A DNA stretch of 64,000 nt from Atribacter laminatus (GTDB lineage: Bacteria; Atribacterota; Atribacteria; Atribacterales; Atribacteraceae). The notes under the pieces are model-generated. The model did no database searches. It saw only the letters and a program-made list of their open reading frames with translations, and was not told the origin of the DNA. This document shows, piece after piece, positions 54,694-64,000 of this stretch. Positions within the stretch are counted from its first letter, which is position 1, and each line of letters starts with the position of its first letter. Location: NCBI RefSeq assembly GCF_015775515.1, contig NZ_CP065383.1, positions 2,356,001 to 2,420,000 on the forward strand, read 5' to 3'. The translations under genes were made by a program, and so were the position numbers.

Positions 54694-56091
54694 ATGACCG
54701 GAGAGAAATGCGGAATATTTGCCGCTTATGGAGTAAAAAATGCTGCTGAATTAATATTTCATGGATTATACTCCCTTCAGCACCGGGGTCAAGAAAGTGC
54801 TGGTATGGTTATCTCCGACCAACATGGTGTTAGAGAACACAAAGGAATGGGGTTGGTTTCAGAAGTTTTTCAAGGAGATATACTAAAAAAGCTAACCGGT
54901 TCTATTGGACTCGGGCACGTTCGTTATTCCACCACAGGATCATCATCCTTAAGAAACATCCAGCCTTTTATTGGAGATTGTCGTTTTGGCAATGTCTCTA
55001 TCGCTCACAACGGAAACCTTGCCAATACCAACACACTTTGGAAAAAATTAGGTTACCAGGGAGCAGTTCTCCAATCAACTATGGATACTGAAATGATTCT
55101 CCACCTGATTGCCCAAAGTTCTTTCGATGGATTTGAAGATGCAGTCAAAGAAGCATTATGGGAAATCCGAGGAGCTTTTTCCCTGGGAATAATGACCGAG
55201 AAAAAGATTATTGCCGTCCGTGATCCCTGGGGTTTTCGGCCTTTAGCTTTGGGTAAGATAGACGGAGGTTACTTGATTAGTTCGGAAAGTTGTGCTTTTG
55301 ATATCATCGGGGCTCAATTCATTCGAGAAATCGAACCCGGCGAGATGCTGATAATCGATGAAAACGGTCCGCGATCTCTTTTTTATGCCCATTCCCATCG
55401 AAAAGCTTTTTGTATTTTTGAACTCATTTACTTTGCTCGACCAGATAGCATCATTTTTGGTGAAAGTGTCTATTCAGCTCGGAAAAAAATGGGATGTGTC
55501 CTTGCCGAGAGAGAAGAACATGATGCCGATATGGTTATCCCGGTTCCCGATTCAGGTATCTATGCAGCATTGGGGTTTTCGGAAAGATCAAAAATCCCTT
55601 TTGAACTGGGAATGATTCGAAACCCTTATGTCGGAAGGACTTTTATCCGTCCGGGGCGAGAAAACCGTAATCTTGCAGTGAAGCTGAAACTCAATCCCAT
55701 GAAGAGCCTTTTAAAAGGAAAAAAGATAATTATTCTGGAAGATTCTATTGTGAGAGGGAATACCTCGAGAGAGAGGATCAAAACGCTCAAGAACGCCGGA
55801 GTGAAGGAAGTTCACATGCGGGTTACTTCACCTCCTCACTGTCATCCCTGTTACTACGGAATTGATTTTCCAACCCGAGAAGAGCTCATTGCCTGCCGCA
55901 TGAACCAGGAAGAAATAAGGCAATTCCTTGGTTTGGATAGCCTCCGTTATATTGACATCGATGGTCTCAAAAAGAGCGTATCCAAACCAGGTGAAAACTT
56001 TTGTTTTGCCTGCTTCAACGGTGACTATCCAGTAATACCCGATAAGGGTTTAGGAAAATTTATCTTAGAAGAAAATTCCTCAGATCAATAA
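54694..56091 (+). CDS. purF: Amidophosphoribosyltransferase
   Basis: A 465-residue enzyme for the first step of purine synthesis (PRPP + glutamine to phosphoribosylamine). The start MTGEKCGIFAAYG shows the catalytic Cys at residue 6 after a very short propeptide, the maturing, iron-sulfur type as in Bacillus. GLYSLQHRGQESAGM is the glutaminase signature, KIIILEDSIVRGNTSR is the PRPP loop, and C-terminal Cys (CFACFNGDYPV and HCHPCYYGIDFP) fit the [4Fe-4S] site. ATG 54694 follows GGAGG; a GTG at 54682 is too far upstream. Confidence 0.96.
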   Translation: MTGEKCGIFAAYGVKNAAELIFHGLYSLQHRGQESAGMVISDQHGVREHKGMGLVSEVFQGDILKKLTGSIGLGHVRYSTTGSSSLRNIQPFIGDCRFGNVSIAHNGNLANTNTLWKKLGYQGAVLQSTMDTEMILHLIAQSSFDGFEDAVKEALWEIRGAFSLGIMTEKKIIAVRDPWGFRPLALGKIDGGYLISSESCAFDIIGAQFIREIEPGEMLIIDENGPRSLFYAHSHRKAFCIFELIYFARPDSIIFGESVYSARKKMGCVLAEREEHDADMVIPVPDSGIYAALGFSERSKIPFELGMIRNPYVGRTFIRPGRENRNLAVKLKLNPMKSLLKGKKIIILEDSIVRGNTSRERIKTLKNAGVKEVHMRVTSPPHCHPCYYGIDFPTREELIACRMNQEEIRQFLGLDSLRYIDIDGLKKSVSKPGENFCFACFNGDYPVIPDKGLGKFILEENSSDQ

Positions 56092-56106
56092 TGCACCTTA
56101 TATCTT

Positions 56107-56574
56107 TTAAGCATTTAAAAAATCCGCCAGCTGATTGGCGTAGGAACGGCATTCTTTTTCTGCCCGGTCATCAAAAGATTTAATAGCAACTGGTCCGTAG
56201 TGGCTTCCTTCCGCCATCCCTTTGACCAGCATTCCATGAATGAGGAGAGCCGAGAGAACAGAGAGAATTGCGGTTTCATTTCCTCCGGCAGCATTCGCCG
56301 AAGAAGAAAAGGCACCACCCAACTTGCCATCCAATCGGCCATGTAAGCGGATGCTGTTATCTAAAAGCTTTTTAATTTCTGCTGCCATGGTTCCATAGTA
56401 AGTTGGCGTCCCAATGATGATCAGGTCATAATTGACTAGGTTATTAATCTCTACTTGATCTGAAGTCATTAAATTGACGGTAATTTTCCTTTTCTGGAGT
56501 TCCTCGGATATGGTTTCTGCCATTTTTCTGGTTGTTCCAGAACGGGTATAGTAAATGATGATTGCTTTTGACAT
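56107..56574 (-). CDS. Flavodoxin/WrbA-like NAD(P)H-dependent FMN protein
   Basis: A 155-residue flavodoxin-fold protein. The FMN phosphate loop is YYTRSGTTRKMAETI, the second loop is GTPTYYGTMAAEIKK, and the third is GAFSSSANAAGGNET, which together match WrbA-like flavoproteins. Such proteins reduce quinones or act as electron shuttles in anaerobes. ATG 56574 with GGAGGG upstream is preferred over a longer start at 56613. It converges on purF. Confidence 0.85.
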   Translation of the reverse strand: MSKAIIIYYTRSGTTRKMAETISEELQKRKITVNLMTSDQVEINNLVNYDLIIIGTPTYYGTMAAEIKKLLDNSIRLHGRLDGKLGGAFSSSANAAGGNETAILSVLSALLIHGMLVKGMAEGSHYGPVAIKSFDDRAEKECRSYANQLADFLNA

Positions 56575-56613
56575 AGAATGCCCTCCACAGTATAATATTT
56601 TTTTTTCTTTCAT

Positions 56614-56992
56614 ATTTTAACATAGTTTATCATAAAACTTCGTGTCACTTTAGTGGCACCGGTTGAGGGTGGAAATGATGCCCCCTTACCCTGACCCTCT
56701 CCCAAGAAGGGGCGAGAAAAAGGTTTTTCCTTTAGAAAAGAGGGTAGGGGGATCTGAATATTTTCCTGCTCCGTCATTACGAGGAGCATCCTTTACGGTG
56801 TGGCAATTTCATCCACCCACTCTACCATTCTGAGGAGCGTCTTGTGCGACGTGAGAATCTCATCCTTTTCAATTCCTCAATTTCAATAAAATATGATAAA
56901 ATAGGGGTTCTGAATATTTATTTATCTGGTTGAAAAACCTAAATTCATTTGTTAATATAGTCCAAGTTTATTTTCCCCGGGAGGGATATAGA
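56614..56992. other. Repeat-rich region before V-ATPase operon
   Basis: Almost 380 bases with G/C-run repeats and two family A copies (56690-56866), followed by an AT-rich stretch that should contain the operon promoter. A longer open frame reaching upstream of 56993 is not supported because GGGAGGG precedes the TTG at 56993. Confidence 0.6.
56690..56866. repeat. Family B-like and two family A repeats
   Basis: C- and G-run segments at about 56690-56755 are followed by family A copies at 56771-56814 (CCGTCATTACGAGGAGC start) and 56825-56866 (CCATTCTGAGGAGCG start), both ending near CTCATCC or TTCATCC. Confidence 0.55.
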
Positions 56993-57316
56993 TTGATTGC
57001 CAATGACCTTGATAAAATACGTGAAATCGAAAACCTGAAAGAAAAAGAATTAAAAGAAGCACAAAGACAAGCGAATCAATTGCTTCTTGAGAACGAGAAG
57101 TTGATTGAGCAAAATCATGCTCAAGCTCTCATGAATGCTGAAAAGAAAGCCGAGGAAAACAAAAATCATCTGCTCAAAGAAGCCGAAGATGAAGTTGATA
57201 AAATCCTCAAAACCTATAAAGAAGAAGCCGAAGTTTTGCAAAAGGAAATTTCTCAGAGAATACCTCAGGTTGTAAATTACCTTCTGGAAAAGGTGTGGCA
57301 AGAATATGGCAATTAG
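56993..57316 (+). CDS. V/A-type ATPase subunit H/G (peripheral stalk)
   Basis: A 107-residue charged coiled-coil protein, full of Lys, Glu and Ala heptads (EKELKEAQRQANQLLLENEK, then ALMNAEKKAEENKNHL), as in AhaH/NtpF/subunit G of V/A-ATPases. It pairs with subunit E as the peripheral stalk. Start TTG 56993 lies seven bases after GGGAGGG; a GTT/GTG-like upstream extension is not needed. The last bases overlap subunit I. Assignment rests on position and coiled-coil pattern. Confidence 0.75.
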   Translation: MIANDLDKIREIENLKEKELKEAQRQANQLLLENEKLIEQNHAQALMNAEKKAEENKNHLLKEAEDEVDKILKTYKEEAEVLQKEISQRIPQVVNYLLEKVWQEYGN

Positions 57317-59276
57317 GAATATGAAAAAGGTAGAGATCCTCATTCACCGATCTCTTCACGACGAAACTTTTGATATACTCCAGGATATGGGAGTTTTACA
57401 AATCACGAGCCATCAAGAGTTAAAAAATGATGACCCTCTCGAGGAGTTCCATTCAGAAGATATTGAACGAAATATGAACGAGACACGTTATTGTCTTGAA
57501 TTCATGAATAAATATCGTACTGAAAAACAACCTTTCTTAGAAAGCTTTTTTCCTGCACCCATTCCCATTAAAAAAAGCGAGTTTCTTGACAAGGTATTTG
57601 ATCATAGTCAAATATATAAAAATTGTCAATCCATTGAAGAACAACTCAACACTATCCGTACTTCGATGAACCGTCTCTATACACAACTGGAATTTTTGAA
57701 TCGAATTGAAAACCTTTCAATTGCCTTGGAAGATATTGGAACAACTCGCTATGTAAAAAGTTATCTTCTCGAAATGAATGAAGCCCAATGTCCGTTGCTT
57801 CAAAATCGTTTAGATCAAATTGGTAAAGAATATTCCCTTCAAAAATTTCCAGGGAAAGAGAGAAATTGTTTTGCTTTCCTCATCGTTCATCAAGACCTAA
57901 TAGAGCCATTAGAATCCATTTTCACTGAGGAATCAATCAGTGTTCTTTCTCTTCCCCAGGCTTTTGAGGGAACACCAAAAGATGCTATCCAATCAGTTGA
58001 AAAGAAAATTCAAAAATTAGAGAAAGAACGAAATGGCGTCGAAGAAGAAGCCGTTTCTCTATTAAAGCATGAACCGGAATTAAAAATAACCCTTGATTAT
58101 TATTCAACCGTATTGGAGCGGCGAAATTCTGAAGCCCAAATCTTCAAAACCCATGATGTCAGTTTGATTACCGGTTGGGCGATTGAAGAAACCATACCGG
58201 CAATTGAAGAAAGAATGAAATCAATCGGTAAGGAATGGGTGATTTCTCAAAGAGATCCTGAACCCGGAGAAGACGTTCCGATTGCATTGGAAAATGGTCC
58301 CTGGTCACAAAACTTCGATGTTCTAACCAATCTCTATGGATTACCAAACTATACCGAGATTGATCCTACACCTTTTGTTGCAGTCTTTTTCTTCATTTTT
58401 TTTGGTATTTGTCTGGGTGATGCTATTTATGGACTCATTGTCGCTTTGATTGGCTTTATGGCGCCTAACTTTATTCAAATGCCTGACTCCTCAAAGCGTT
58501 TTTTCCGAATGTTGGCTTGGGGAGGAATCGCATCATTAATATTCGGAGTAATAACCGGATCATGGATGGGGGATACCTTTGATTACCTCCCACCATTCTT
58601 GAGTTTTTTGACTGTTTTAAAAAATAAATTAGTTATTATCAATCCTTTAAATAATCCACTTCCTATGATTATTGTTTCTATTGTTATCGGGATTTTTCAG
58701 GTTTTAATTGGACTACTGGTGGCTTTTACCAAAGAATGGAAAAGAAAAAAATATCAGGAAGCCATCTTTGATCATTTGAGCTGGTTTCTATTTATTTTAT
58801 CCATAGCTATTTATATCCTTACTATGGCTCTTCTTCCAAATCTAAAAACTTTTGGGCTTTGGTTCCTAATTGCTACAGCTCTTTTTTTGGTTGGAACTCA
58901 GGGAAGAAAAAAGAAAAATCCAATTATGAAAGTGTTATCCGGCCTATATAGTCTTTATAACATTACCTCTTATCTTGGAGATGTGTTGTCTTATTCTCGA
59001 TTGTTTGCACTGGGACTGACCACAACTATTATTGCTATGTTGGGTCGGACTATTGCCGGTTTGTTTGGTTCTTCACCTTTTGTTGGGTGGATTATTTGGA
59101 TAATCATCTTTGTCGGGTTTTCCGTTTTTAATATCCTAATGAGCGGATTAGGGGCTTTCGTCCATTCAGCACGTTTAAACTATGTGGAGTTTTTCACTAA
59201 ATTTTACGAAAACGGTGGAAAACCCTTTCAGCCCCTTTATTATAAAACCAAGTACATAAAATTTACTGAAGACTAA
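57306..59276 (+). CDS. atpI: V/A-type ATPase subunit I (a-subunit)
   Basis: A 656-residue membrane subunit that forms the ion half-channels. Residues 1-330 are a cytoplasmic, coiled-coil N-domain; the C-terminal half has about seven to eight membrane helices. The family markers are FFFIFFGICLGDAIYGLI near residue 365, the TYLGDVLSYSRLFALGLTT segment (here SYLGDVLSYSRLFALGL) containing the key Arg, and FVHSARLNYVEFFTKFYENG at the end. ATG 57306 and 57321 are both possible; 57306 is used here. Confidence 0.9.
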   Translation: MAIRNMKKVEILIHRSLHDETFDILQDMGVLQITSHQELKNDDPLEEFHSEDIERNMNETRYCLEFMNKYRTEKQPFLESFFPAPIPIKKSEFLDKVFDHSQIYKNCQSIEEQLNTIRTSMNRLYTQLEFLNRIENLSIALEDIGTTRYVKSYLLEMNEAQCPLLQNRLDQIGKEYSLQKFPGKERNCFAFLIVHQDLIEPLESIFTEESISVLSLPQAFEGTPKDAIQSVEKKIQKLEKERNGVEEEAVSLLKHEPELKITLDYYSTVLERRNSEAQIFKTHDVSLITGWAIEETIPAIEERMKSIGKEWVISQRDPEPGEDVPIALENGPWSQNFDVLTNLYGLPNYTEIDPTPFVAVFFFIFFGICLGDAIYGLIVALIGFMAPNFIQMPDSSKRFFRMLAWGGIASLIFGVITGSWMGDTFDYLPPFLSFLTVLKNKLVIINPLNNPLPMIIVSIVIGIFQVLIGLLVAFTKEWKRKKYQEAIFDHLSWFLFILSIAIYILTMALLPNLKTFGLWFLIATALFLVGTQGRKKKNPIMKVLSGLYSLYNITSYLGDVLSYSRLFALGLTTTIIAMLGRTIAGLFGSSPFVGWIIWIIIFVGFSVFNILMSGLGAFVHSARLNYVEFFTKFYENGGKPFQPLYYKTKYIKFTED

Positions 59277-59317
59277 ACTTGATCTTTTGGTTTTCATGAT
59301 TTTCTAAATCGATATAA

Positions 59318-59842
<525 letters not shown>

Positions 59843-59854
59843 AGGCGATTGGTT

Positions 59855-60448
59855 ATGTCTTTCGAAGATATTTTAATTAAAATCGAACAAGAAGCCCAGA
59901 GACGACAAAAAGCTATCTTGCAAAATGCTCGCCTGGAAGCCGAAAAAATACTGGAAAAAGCCAATATGGAAATTAGCCAGGAAAGCGAACGGCTTGTCCA
60001 GCAGCGGACAAAAGAATCTCAACTGTTGGTTCAACGCATGCTCGCCGAAGCCAAATTAAAAGGGAGAAGCATTATCGGCAAAATTAAGTCTGATGCTTTT
60101 CAAAAAGTAAGGTCCGAAGTTGCTGCTGCTTTTTCCAAAAAAATTACCCAATCTCCAGAAAAATGGTACACGAAAATTATTTTAAATCATTCAACATCAA
60201 AGGATGAAATAATCCTTATGGCTTCTAATGAAGCTGATTCCTTGGGAGAAAAATTTGTCAAACAACTCAATCAAGAAAATAAAACTTCCTTTCGTTATGG
60301 TGGACTGACCCAGGAAATTGATAGTGGGTTGTTACTAAAAAAGGGTGGTATGGTTCTAAACCTGAGTTTAAATTCTCTTTTAGAAGACACCTTCCGTCAA
60401 AATGAAAGTCAAATATCACAAATGCTCTTCAAAGGAATAAAGAAATGA
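59855..60448 (+). CDS. atpE: V/A-type ATPase subunit E (peripheral stalk)
   Basis: A 197-residue subunit with a helical N-terminal half (EAQRRQKAILQNARLEAEK, charged heptads) and a compact C-terminal domain ending LEDTFRQNESQISQMLF. It pairs with subunit H/G. The ATG at 59855 nine bases after AGAGGCG is preferred over a TTG at 59849. The stop overlaps subunit C by ATGA. Confidence 0.85.
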   Translation: MSFEDILIKIEQEAQRRQKAILQNARLEAEKILEKANMEISQESERLVQQRTKESQLLVQRMLAEAKLKGRSIIGKIKSDAFQKVRSEVAAAFSKKITQSPEKWYTKIILNHSTSKDEIILMASNEADSLGEKFVKQLNQENKTSFRYGGLTQEIDSGLLLKKGGMVLNLSLNSLLEDTFRQNESQISQMLFKGIKK

Positions 60449-61479
60449 CAACAATTCAAATGAAAAACTGTCCAGTAAACGCTACTGCTTATACTTATAT
60501 TATAGGAAGAATTCGTGCTTTGGAACGAGGTCTTCTTAACAATCGTTTGCTGGAGAATGCTTTAAAAGCCGAAGACCTTGAACAAGCAATTCGAGTTTTG
60601 TCGGAGCTTCCCTATATAAATGAAGTGCTCCAAAATGCAGTTAAAAATCCTAGTTCAATAGATAAAGCTTTGACTGAGCATTTTTGGGAAACTCTCAATG
60701 AAATCCTTAAAGACCAAGCAACAGTACCAGTAGGGCTTTTTTTTCAAATGATTTATGATTTCAATGACCTGAAGTTGATCATTAAACGACATCTCACAAA
60801 ATCTCCCAATGACACTGAGTATCCTGCAAGTTTTGAGTGGAAACGCGCCCTTCGTTTCATCTCTGGTGAAAGAAATGAATATCTTGATGACGTCTATCGA
60901 AAAGCCATAGATGCTGCACTAACTGGATATGAAAATGTCCATAATGCTCAGGTTATCGAAAATCTAATGGATCGGGCTTTTTTGATGGAAGTAAAAGCTT
61001 TGGCTGATAATTGTGAGAGCAGAGTAATCAAAAATTGGTTGATTGCTTATTTTATATTTGCTTACCTTCGATCCGCGATACGAGCAAAATTTCAACAAAC
61101 CAAAATTGATCTCTTTCGATCAATATATTGGGAAAACCCCTATGTTCGCTTCGAAGATTTAGCTGAAATTGTTACCGGTACTGATGAAAAAGTTACAGAA
61201 ACCATCATTCATCATGGATTTCGAGAACTTCTGCCCCATGATGTTGAGTATAAAAATGATCCACGGTTTCTATCCGAGATGGAGAAAAACATGGATAATT
61301 ACCTCATGAAATTTCTTCGTCCTTACCGCATTCAGGCATTTGGACCTGAACCGGTATTTGGATTTCTCTATGCAAAATTTACCGATGTTCGAAACCTGAG
61401 GATCATTTTGCACGGAAAGTATTTCCAAATCAGCGAGAATGAAATAAAAAGTAAACTGCGAGAGTGTTACTATGAGTAA
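60445..61479 (+). CDS. atpC: V/A-type ATPase subunit C (central rotor)
   Basis: A 344-residue mostly helical protein of the AC39/NtpC family that sits between the central shaft and the rotor ring. The N-terminus ATAYTYIIGRIRALERGLL and the segment ALTEHFWETLNEILKDQ are typical. It overlaps subunits E and F at both ends by a few bases, which gives tight coupling. Motif evidence is moderate; position in the operon makes the call safe. Confidence 0.88.
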   Translation: MTTIQMKNCPVNATAYTYIIGRIRALERGLLNNRLLENALKAEDLEQAIRVLSELPYINEVLQNAVKNPSSIDKALTEHFWETLNEILKDQATVPVGLFFQMIYDFNDLKLIIKRHLTKSPNDTEYPASFEWKRALRFISGERNEYLDDVYRKAIDAALTGYENVHNAQVIENLMDRAFLMEVKALADNCESRVIKNWLIAYFIFAYLRSAIRAKFQQTKIDLFRSIYWENPYVRFEDLAEIVTGTDEKVTETIIHHGFRELLPHDVEYKNDPRFLSEMEKNMDNYLMKFLRPYRIQAFGPEPVFGFLYAKFTDVRNLRIILHGKYFQISENEIKSKLRECYYE

Positions 61480-61801
61480 GGTAAAAGTTGCCTTTGTTGG
61501 TGGAGAAGAGAATTCTCTTTGCTTTCGAGGAATGGGATTTGATGTATTCTCAGTAAATTCTTTTGAAGCTTTGAATAATATTCTACCTATTTTGAGAAGA
61601 GAAAGATACTCAATGATTTTTTCCGAATGGAAATTTTACAATCAAATAAAAAAACAATTTGAAGACATACGCTCTGAAGCCCTGCCAGCCATATTGGGAA
61701 TTCCAACTAACCCAAATGAAATGGGACAAGGATCAAAATATATTTCTCATTTGGTTGAAATGGCGATTGGGAGTAATATTATGCTTCAGGGAGAGGAATG
61801 A
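61472..61801 (+). CDS. atpF: V/A-type ATPase subunit F
   Basis: A 109-residue Rossmann-like subunit. [20 protein letters not shown] matches the usual start (VxVIGDxxxxxGFRLxG), and the C-terminal [20 protein letters not shown] is the family's P-x-x-x-x-I-P segment. It binds the central shaft and modulates ATP hydrolysis. It overlaps subunit C by eight bases and subunit A by ATGA. Confidence 0.9.
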   Translation: MSKVKVAFVGGEENSLCFRGMGFDVFSVNSFEALNNILPILRRERYSMIFSEWKFYNQIKKQFEDIRSEALPAILGIPTNPNEMGQGSKYISHLVEMAIGSNIMLQGEE

Positions 61802-63591
61802 TGAACGTGCAAAAAGAAACGAACGGATTCATATTGAGCATTAACGGCCCGGTAGTCATTGCTCAAAATCTTTCCAATGCCAAAATGTATGATATGGTTA
61901 AAGTTGGAACGAAAAAATTGGTCGGTGAAATTATTGGAATACACAATGAAGATGTTACTATTCAGGTCTACGAAGAAACCGCTGGCCTCCAGCCTGGAGA
62001 ACCGGTTGAGACGACCCATGAACCTTTGAGTGTCGAACTCGGGCCTGGTTTAATTTCCAACATTTTTGATGGAACCCAGCGACCTCTTGAAGTCATCTTA
62101 CAGTCCTCTGGAAACTTTATCGCCCGAGGAGTAGAGGAACCAGCTCTTAATCGGAGTAAAAAGTGGGACTTCAAACCTCTGGTTAAAGAAGGAACCCGAG
62201 TTCAAGCTGGTGACATTTTAGGTGAAACCCAGGAGAGTACAACTATTAATCATAAAATTATGGTTCCTCCAGGGATCTCAGGAACCTTAGCTGAAATAAA
62301 AGCTGGGTCTTTTACAGTTATCGAACCACTAGCCACCATCCAAACCGATGAAGGAGAGGAGTATTCAATTACCATGTTGCAACGATGGCCGGTTCGGACT
62401 GGTCGCCCCTTTGCTAATAAGCTTATTTTAGGAGAACCTCTTATCACCGGACAGCGAGTTATTGACCTTTTCTTTCCTATCGCCAAGGGAGGAGTCGCTT
62501 GTATTCCAGGACCCTTTGGAAGTGGAAAAACCGTTGTTCAACATCAGCTGGCTAAATGGGCTAATGCCGATGTCATCATCTTCATTGGATGTGGAGAACG
62601 GGGAAACGAGATGACCGATGTTTTAATGGAATTCCCCGAGCTAATCGATCCCTATACCGGTGAACCCTTGATGAAAAGAACGGTATTGATTGCCAATACT
62701 TCGAACATGCCGGTTGCTGCTCGTGAAGCCTCGGTTTATACTGGAATTACTATCGCTGAGTATTACCGAGACATGGGTTACAACGTAGCCTTGATGGCAG
62801 ACTCCACATCTCGATGGGCAGAAGCCATGCGAGAAATCTCCGGACGCTTAGAAGAAATGCCCGGAGACGAAGGTTTCCCTGCTTACTTAGGAAGTCGAAT
62901 TGCCAGTTTCTATGAAAGAGCTGGAAAAGTTAAATGCCAAGGTTCTGATGATCGTTACGGGTCACTCAGTGTTATTGGAGCAGTTTCACCTCCAGGTGGA
63001 GACCTATCCGAACCAGTCACCCAAAATACTCTTCGGGTTGTACAAGTGTTTTGGGGATTAGAAGATAAACTGGCTTATAAACGGCATTTTCCTTCAATCA
63101 ACTGGTTGCAAAGTTATTCAATTTATGTTCAGAACTTAGAAGCTTACTGGAAACAAAATGTTGCTCCTGATTTTGCCCAGCTGCGCAGTGAAGCCTTGCG
63201 ACTTCTCCAGCAGGAAGCCGAATTGGATGAAATTGTTCGTCTGGTAGGCGTGGAATCGCTCTCATTCAAAGAGCGTTTTGTTTTAGAAATTACCCGTTCT
63301 ATTCGGGAAGACTTCTTACAGCAGAATGCTTTTGTAGAAATCGATACCTTTACTACCTTACGAAAGCAATACTTGATGATGAAAGTGATTTTGGTTTATT
63401 ACCAAGAGGGCATGAAAGCTCTTGATCAGGGATATTCTCTAAAAGAAATCCTTGCTATACCGGCTCGTGAACGAATAGCCCGAATGAAGTTTGTCCCCGA
63501 AGAGGAATTATCAAAATTAGAAAATTTAATTGGAGAAATCCAAGATCAAGTAAAAGCCAAAATGAGGGGGGAGGTTGAAAGCAATGTATAA
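61798..63591 (+). CDS. atpA: V/A-type ATPase catalytic subunit A
   Basis: A 597-residue catalytic subunit. The P-loop is [17 protein letters not shown] and Walker B is [15 protein letters not shown]. The bulge (non-homologous) domain follows the beta barrel; [13 protein letters not shown] is the Glu-carrying catalytic segment. The first residue may be either of two adjacent ATGs (61798 or 61801); the first overlaps the subunit F stop. GGGAGAGG lies just upstream. Length is normal, and it overlaps subunit B by eight bases. Confidence 0.97.
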   Translation: MMNVQKETNGFILSINGPVVIAQNLSNAKMYDMVKVGTKKLVGEIIGIHNEDVTIQVYEETAGLQPGEPVETTHEPLSVELGPGLISNIFDGTQRPLEVILQSSGNFIARGVEEPALNRSKKWDFKPLVKEGTRVQAGDILGETQESTTINHKIMVPPGISGTLAEIKAGSFTVIEPLATIQTDEGEEYSITMLQRWPVRTGRPFANKLILGEPLITGQRVIDLFFPIAKGGVACIPGPFGSGKTVVQHQLAKWANADVIIFIGCGERGNEMTDVLMEFPELIDPYTGEPLMKRTVLIANTSNMPVAAREASVYTGITIAEYYRDMGYNVALMADSTSRWAEAMREISGRLEEMPGDEGFPAYLGSRIASFYERAGKVKCQGSDDRYGSLSVIGAVSPPGGDLSEPVTQNTLRVVQVFWGLEDKLAYKRHFPSINWLQSYSIYVQNLEAYWKQNVAPDFAQLRSEALRLLQQEAELDEIVRLVGVESLSFKERFVLEITRSIREDFLQQNAFVEIDTFTTLRKQYLMMKVILVYYQEGMKALDQGYSLKEILAIPARERIARMKFVPEEELSKLENLIGEIQDQVKAKMRGEVESNV

Positions 63592-64000
63592 AGAATATTT
63601 AACCATATCTGAAGTTAACGGCCCCCTATTAACCATTGAACAAGTTACTGATGCTCGCTATATGGAAATTGTTGAGATTGAACTCCAGGATGGATCTCGT
63701 AAGAGGGGTCAGGTGCTCATGACCAGTAGCAATCAAGCTCTGGTTCAAGTTTTTGAAGGAACTGAAGGAATCGGTATTGGCCAAACTCGAGTAAAATTTT
63801 TAGGACGGGTTATGGAGTTACCGGTGTCACCTGACATTTTGGGAAGAATCTTTAATGGTTCTGGTTTTCCCATCGATAACGGGCCCGAGATTTTCCCTGA
63901 TGCTCGCTTAGATATCAACGGGAACCCGATGAACCCAGTAGCTCGAGATTATCCCATCGACTTCATCCAAACCGGAGTATCAGCCATCGATGGACTGAAT
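63584..64000 (+). CDS. atpB: V/A-type ATPase subunit B, N-terminal part
   Basis: The window ends inside this gene after 139 codons. ATG 63584 follows GGGGGAGG and overlaps the end of subunit A. The visible protein begins [17 protein letters not shown] and contains [20 protein letters not shown] and [14 protein letters not shown], the canonical start of the V/A-ATPase non-catalytic subunit B. The remaining C-terminal two thirds and subunit D should lie downstream. Confidence 0.95.
   Translation, partial: MYKEYLTISEVNGPLLTIEQVTDARYMEIVEIELQDGSRKRGQVLMTSSNQALVQVFEGTEGIGIGQTRVKFLGRVMELPVSPDILGRIFNGSGFPIDNGPEIFPDARLDINGNPMNPVARDYPIDFIQTGVSAIDGLN

Overview
The window reads as a contiguous, gene-dense, AT-rich chromosome segment from a strictly anaerobic bacterium. 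The evidence is a V/A-type ATPase operon, a folate-linked C1 pathway with many iron-sulfur flavoproteins, a formate/nitrite-type channel and frequent TTG/GTG starts. No rRNA, tRNA, CRISPR array or complete insertion sequence was seen. Gene content and the abundant short palindromic intergenic repeats recall uncultured anaerobic phyla such as Atribacterota; that placement is a low-confidence inference with no marker-gene proof here.

Layout. 1-12.8 kb: end of rarA, a ROK kinase, a LysE-type exporter, uppP, three small lipoproteins with a shared PEGA-like module, a clostripain-like lipoprotein protease, a Sua5-type tRNA-modification enzyme, a three-gene minus-strand block ending in endonuclease III, a sodium:solute symporter and a zinc alcohol dehydrogenase. 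13.3-19.6 kb: a carbohydrate locus with a sugar-phosphate isomerase-like protein, ABC binding protein and two permeases, a SPASM radical SAM protein and an RpiR/SIS regulator. 19.6-23 kb: a ParA-type ATPase overlapping ftsZ, then a DUF4432 aldose-epimerase-like gene. 23-28.1 kb: a TPR lytic transglycosylase, PolX and NadE. 28.3-31.7 kb: aconitase-family leuCD-type genes, glyA and a NifU-C scaffold.

32.7-50.1 kb is the most interesting part: a C1/tetrahydrofolate module. A corrinoid protein and formyl-THF ligase precede an almost gapless run encoding two HdrA-related proteins, MvhD, MetV, MetF, HdrC, a 1499-residue HdrA-GltD-HdrA fusion, a second MvhD, three FlxCBA-like Fe-S/flavin subunits, FolC and a methyl-THF:corrinoid methyltransferase. 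I infer a multi-subunit, flavin-based methylene-THF reductase that takes electrons from NAD(P)H and possibly ferredoxin. No HdrB gene is present. The two upstream HdrA-like proteins look complementary: one keeps the FAD core but has no C-terminal ferredoxin, while the other has lost the FAD and cysteine motifs but keeps the C-terminal 2[4Fe-4S] domain. No CODH/ACS genes occur in the window, so the direction of methyl flow is open.

50.3-56.1 kb: purine genes purS, purQ, purL and, after a repeat-rich gap, purF. 57-64 kb: a V/A-ATPase operon in the order H/G-I-K-E-C-F-A-B, truncated inside B; its rotor subunit carries residues that bind Na+ in Enterococcus hirae NtpK.

Intergenic gaps at 0.5-1.3, 5.9-6.4, 12.8-13.3, 25.1-25.6, 53.8-54.7 and 56.6-57.0 kb carry several families of short, hairpin-rich dispersed repeats, including a perfect 20-bp palindrome and a 51-bp tandem repeat.
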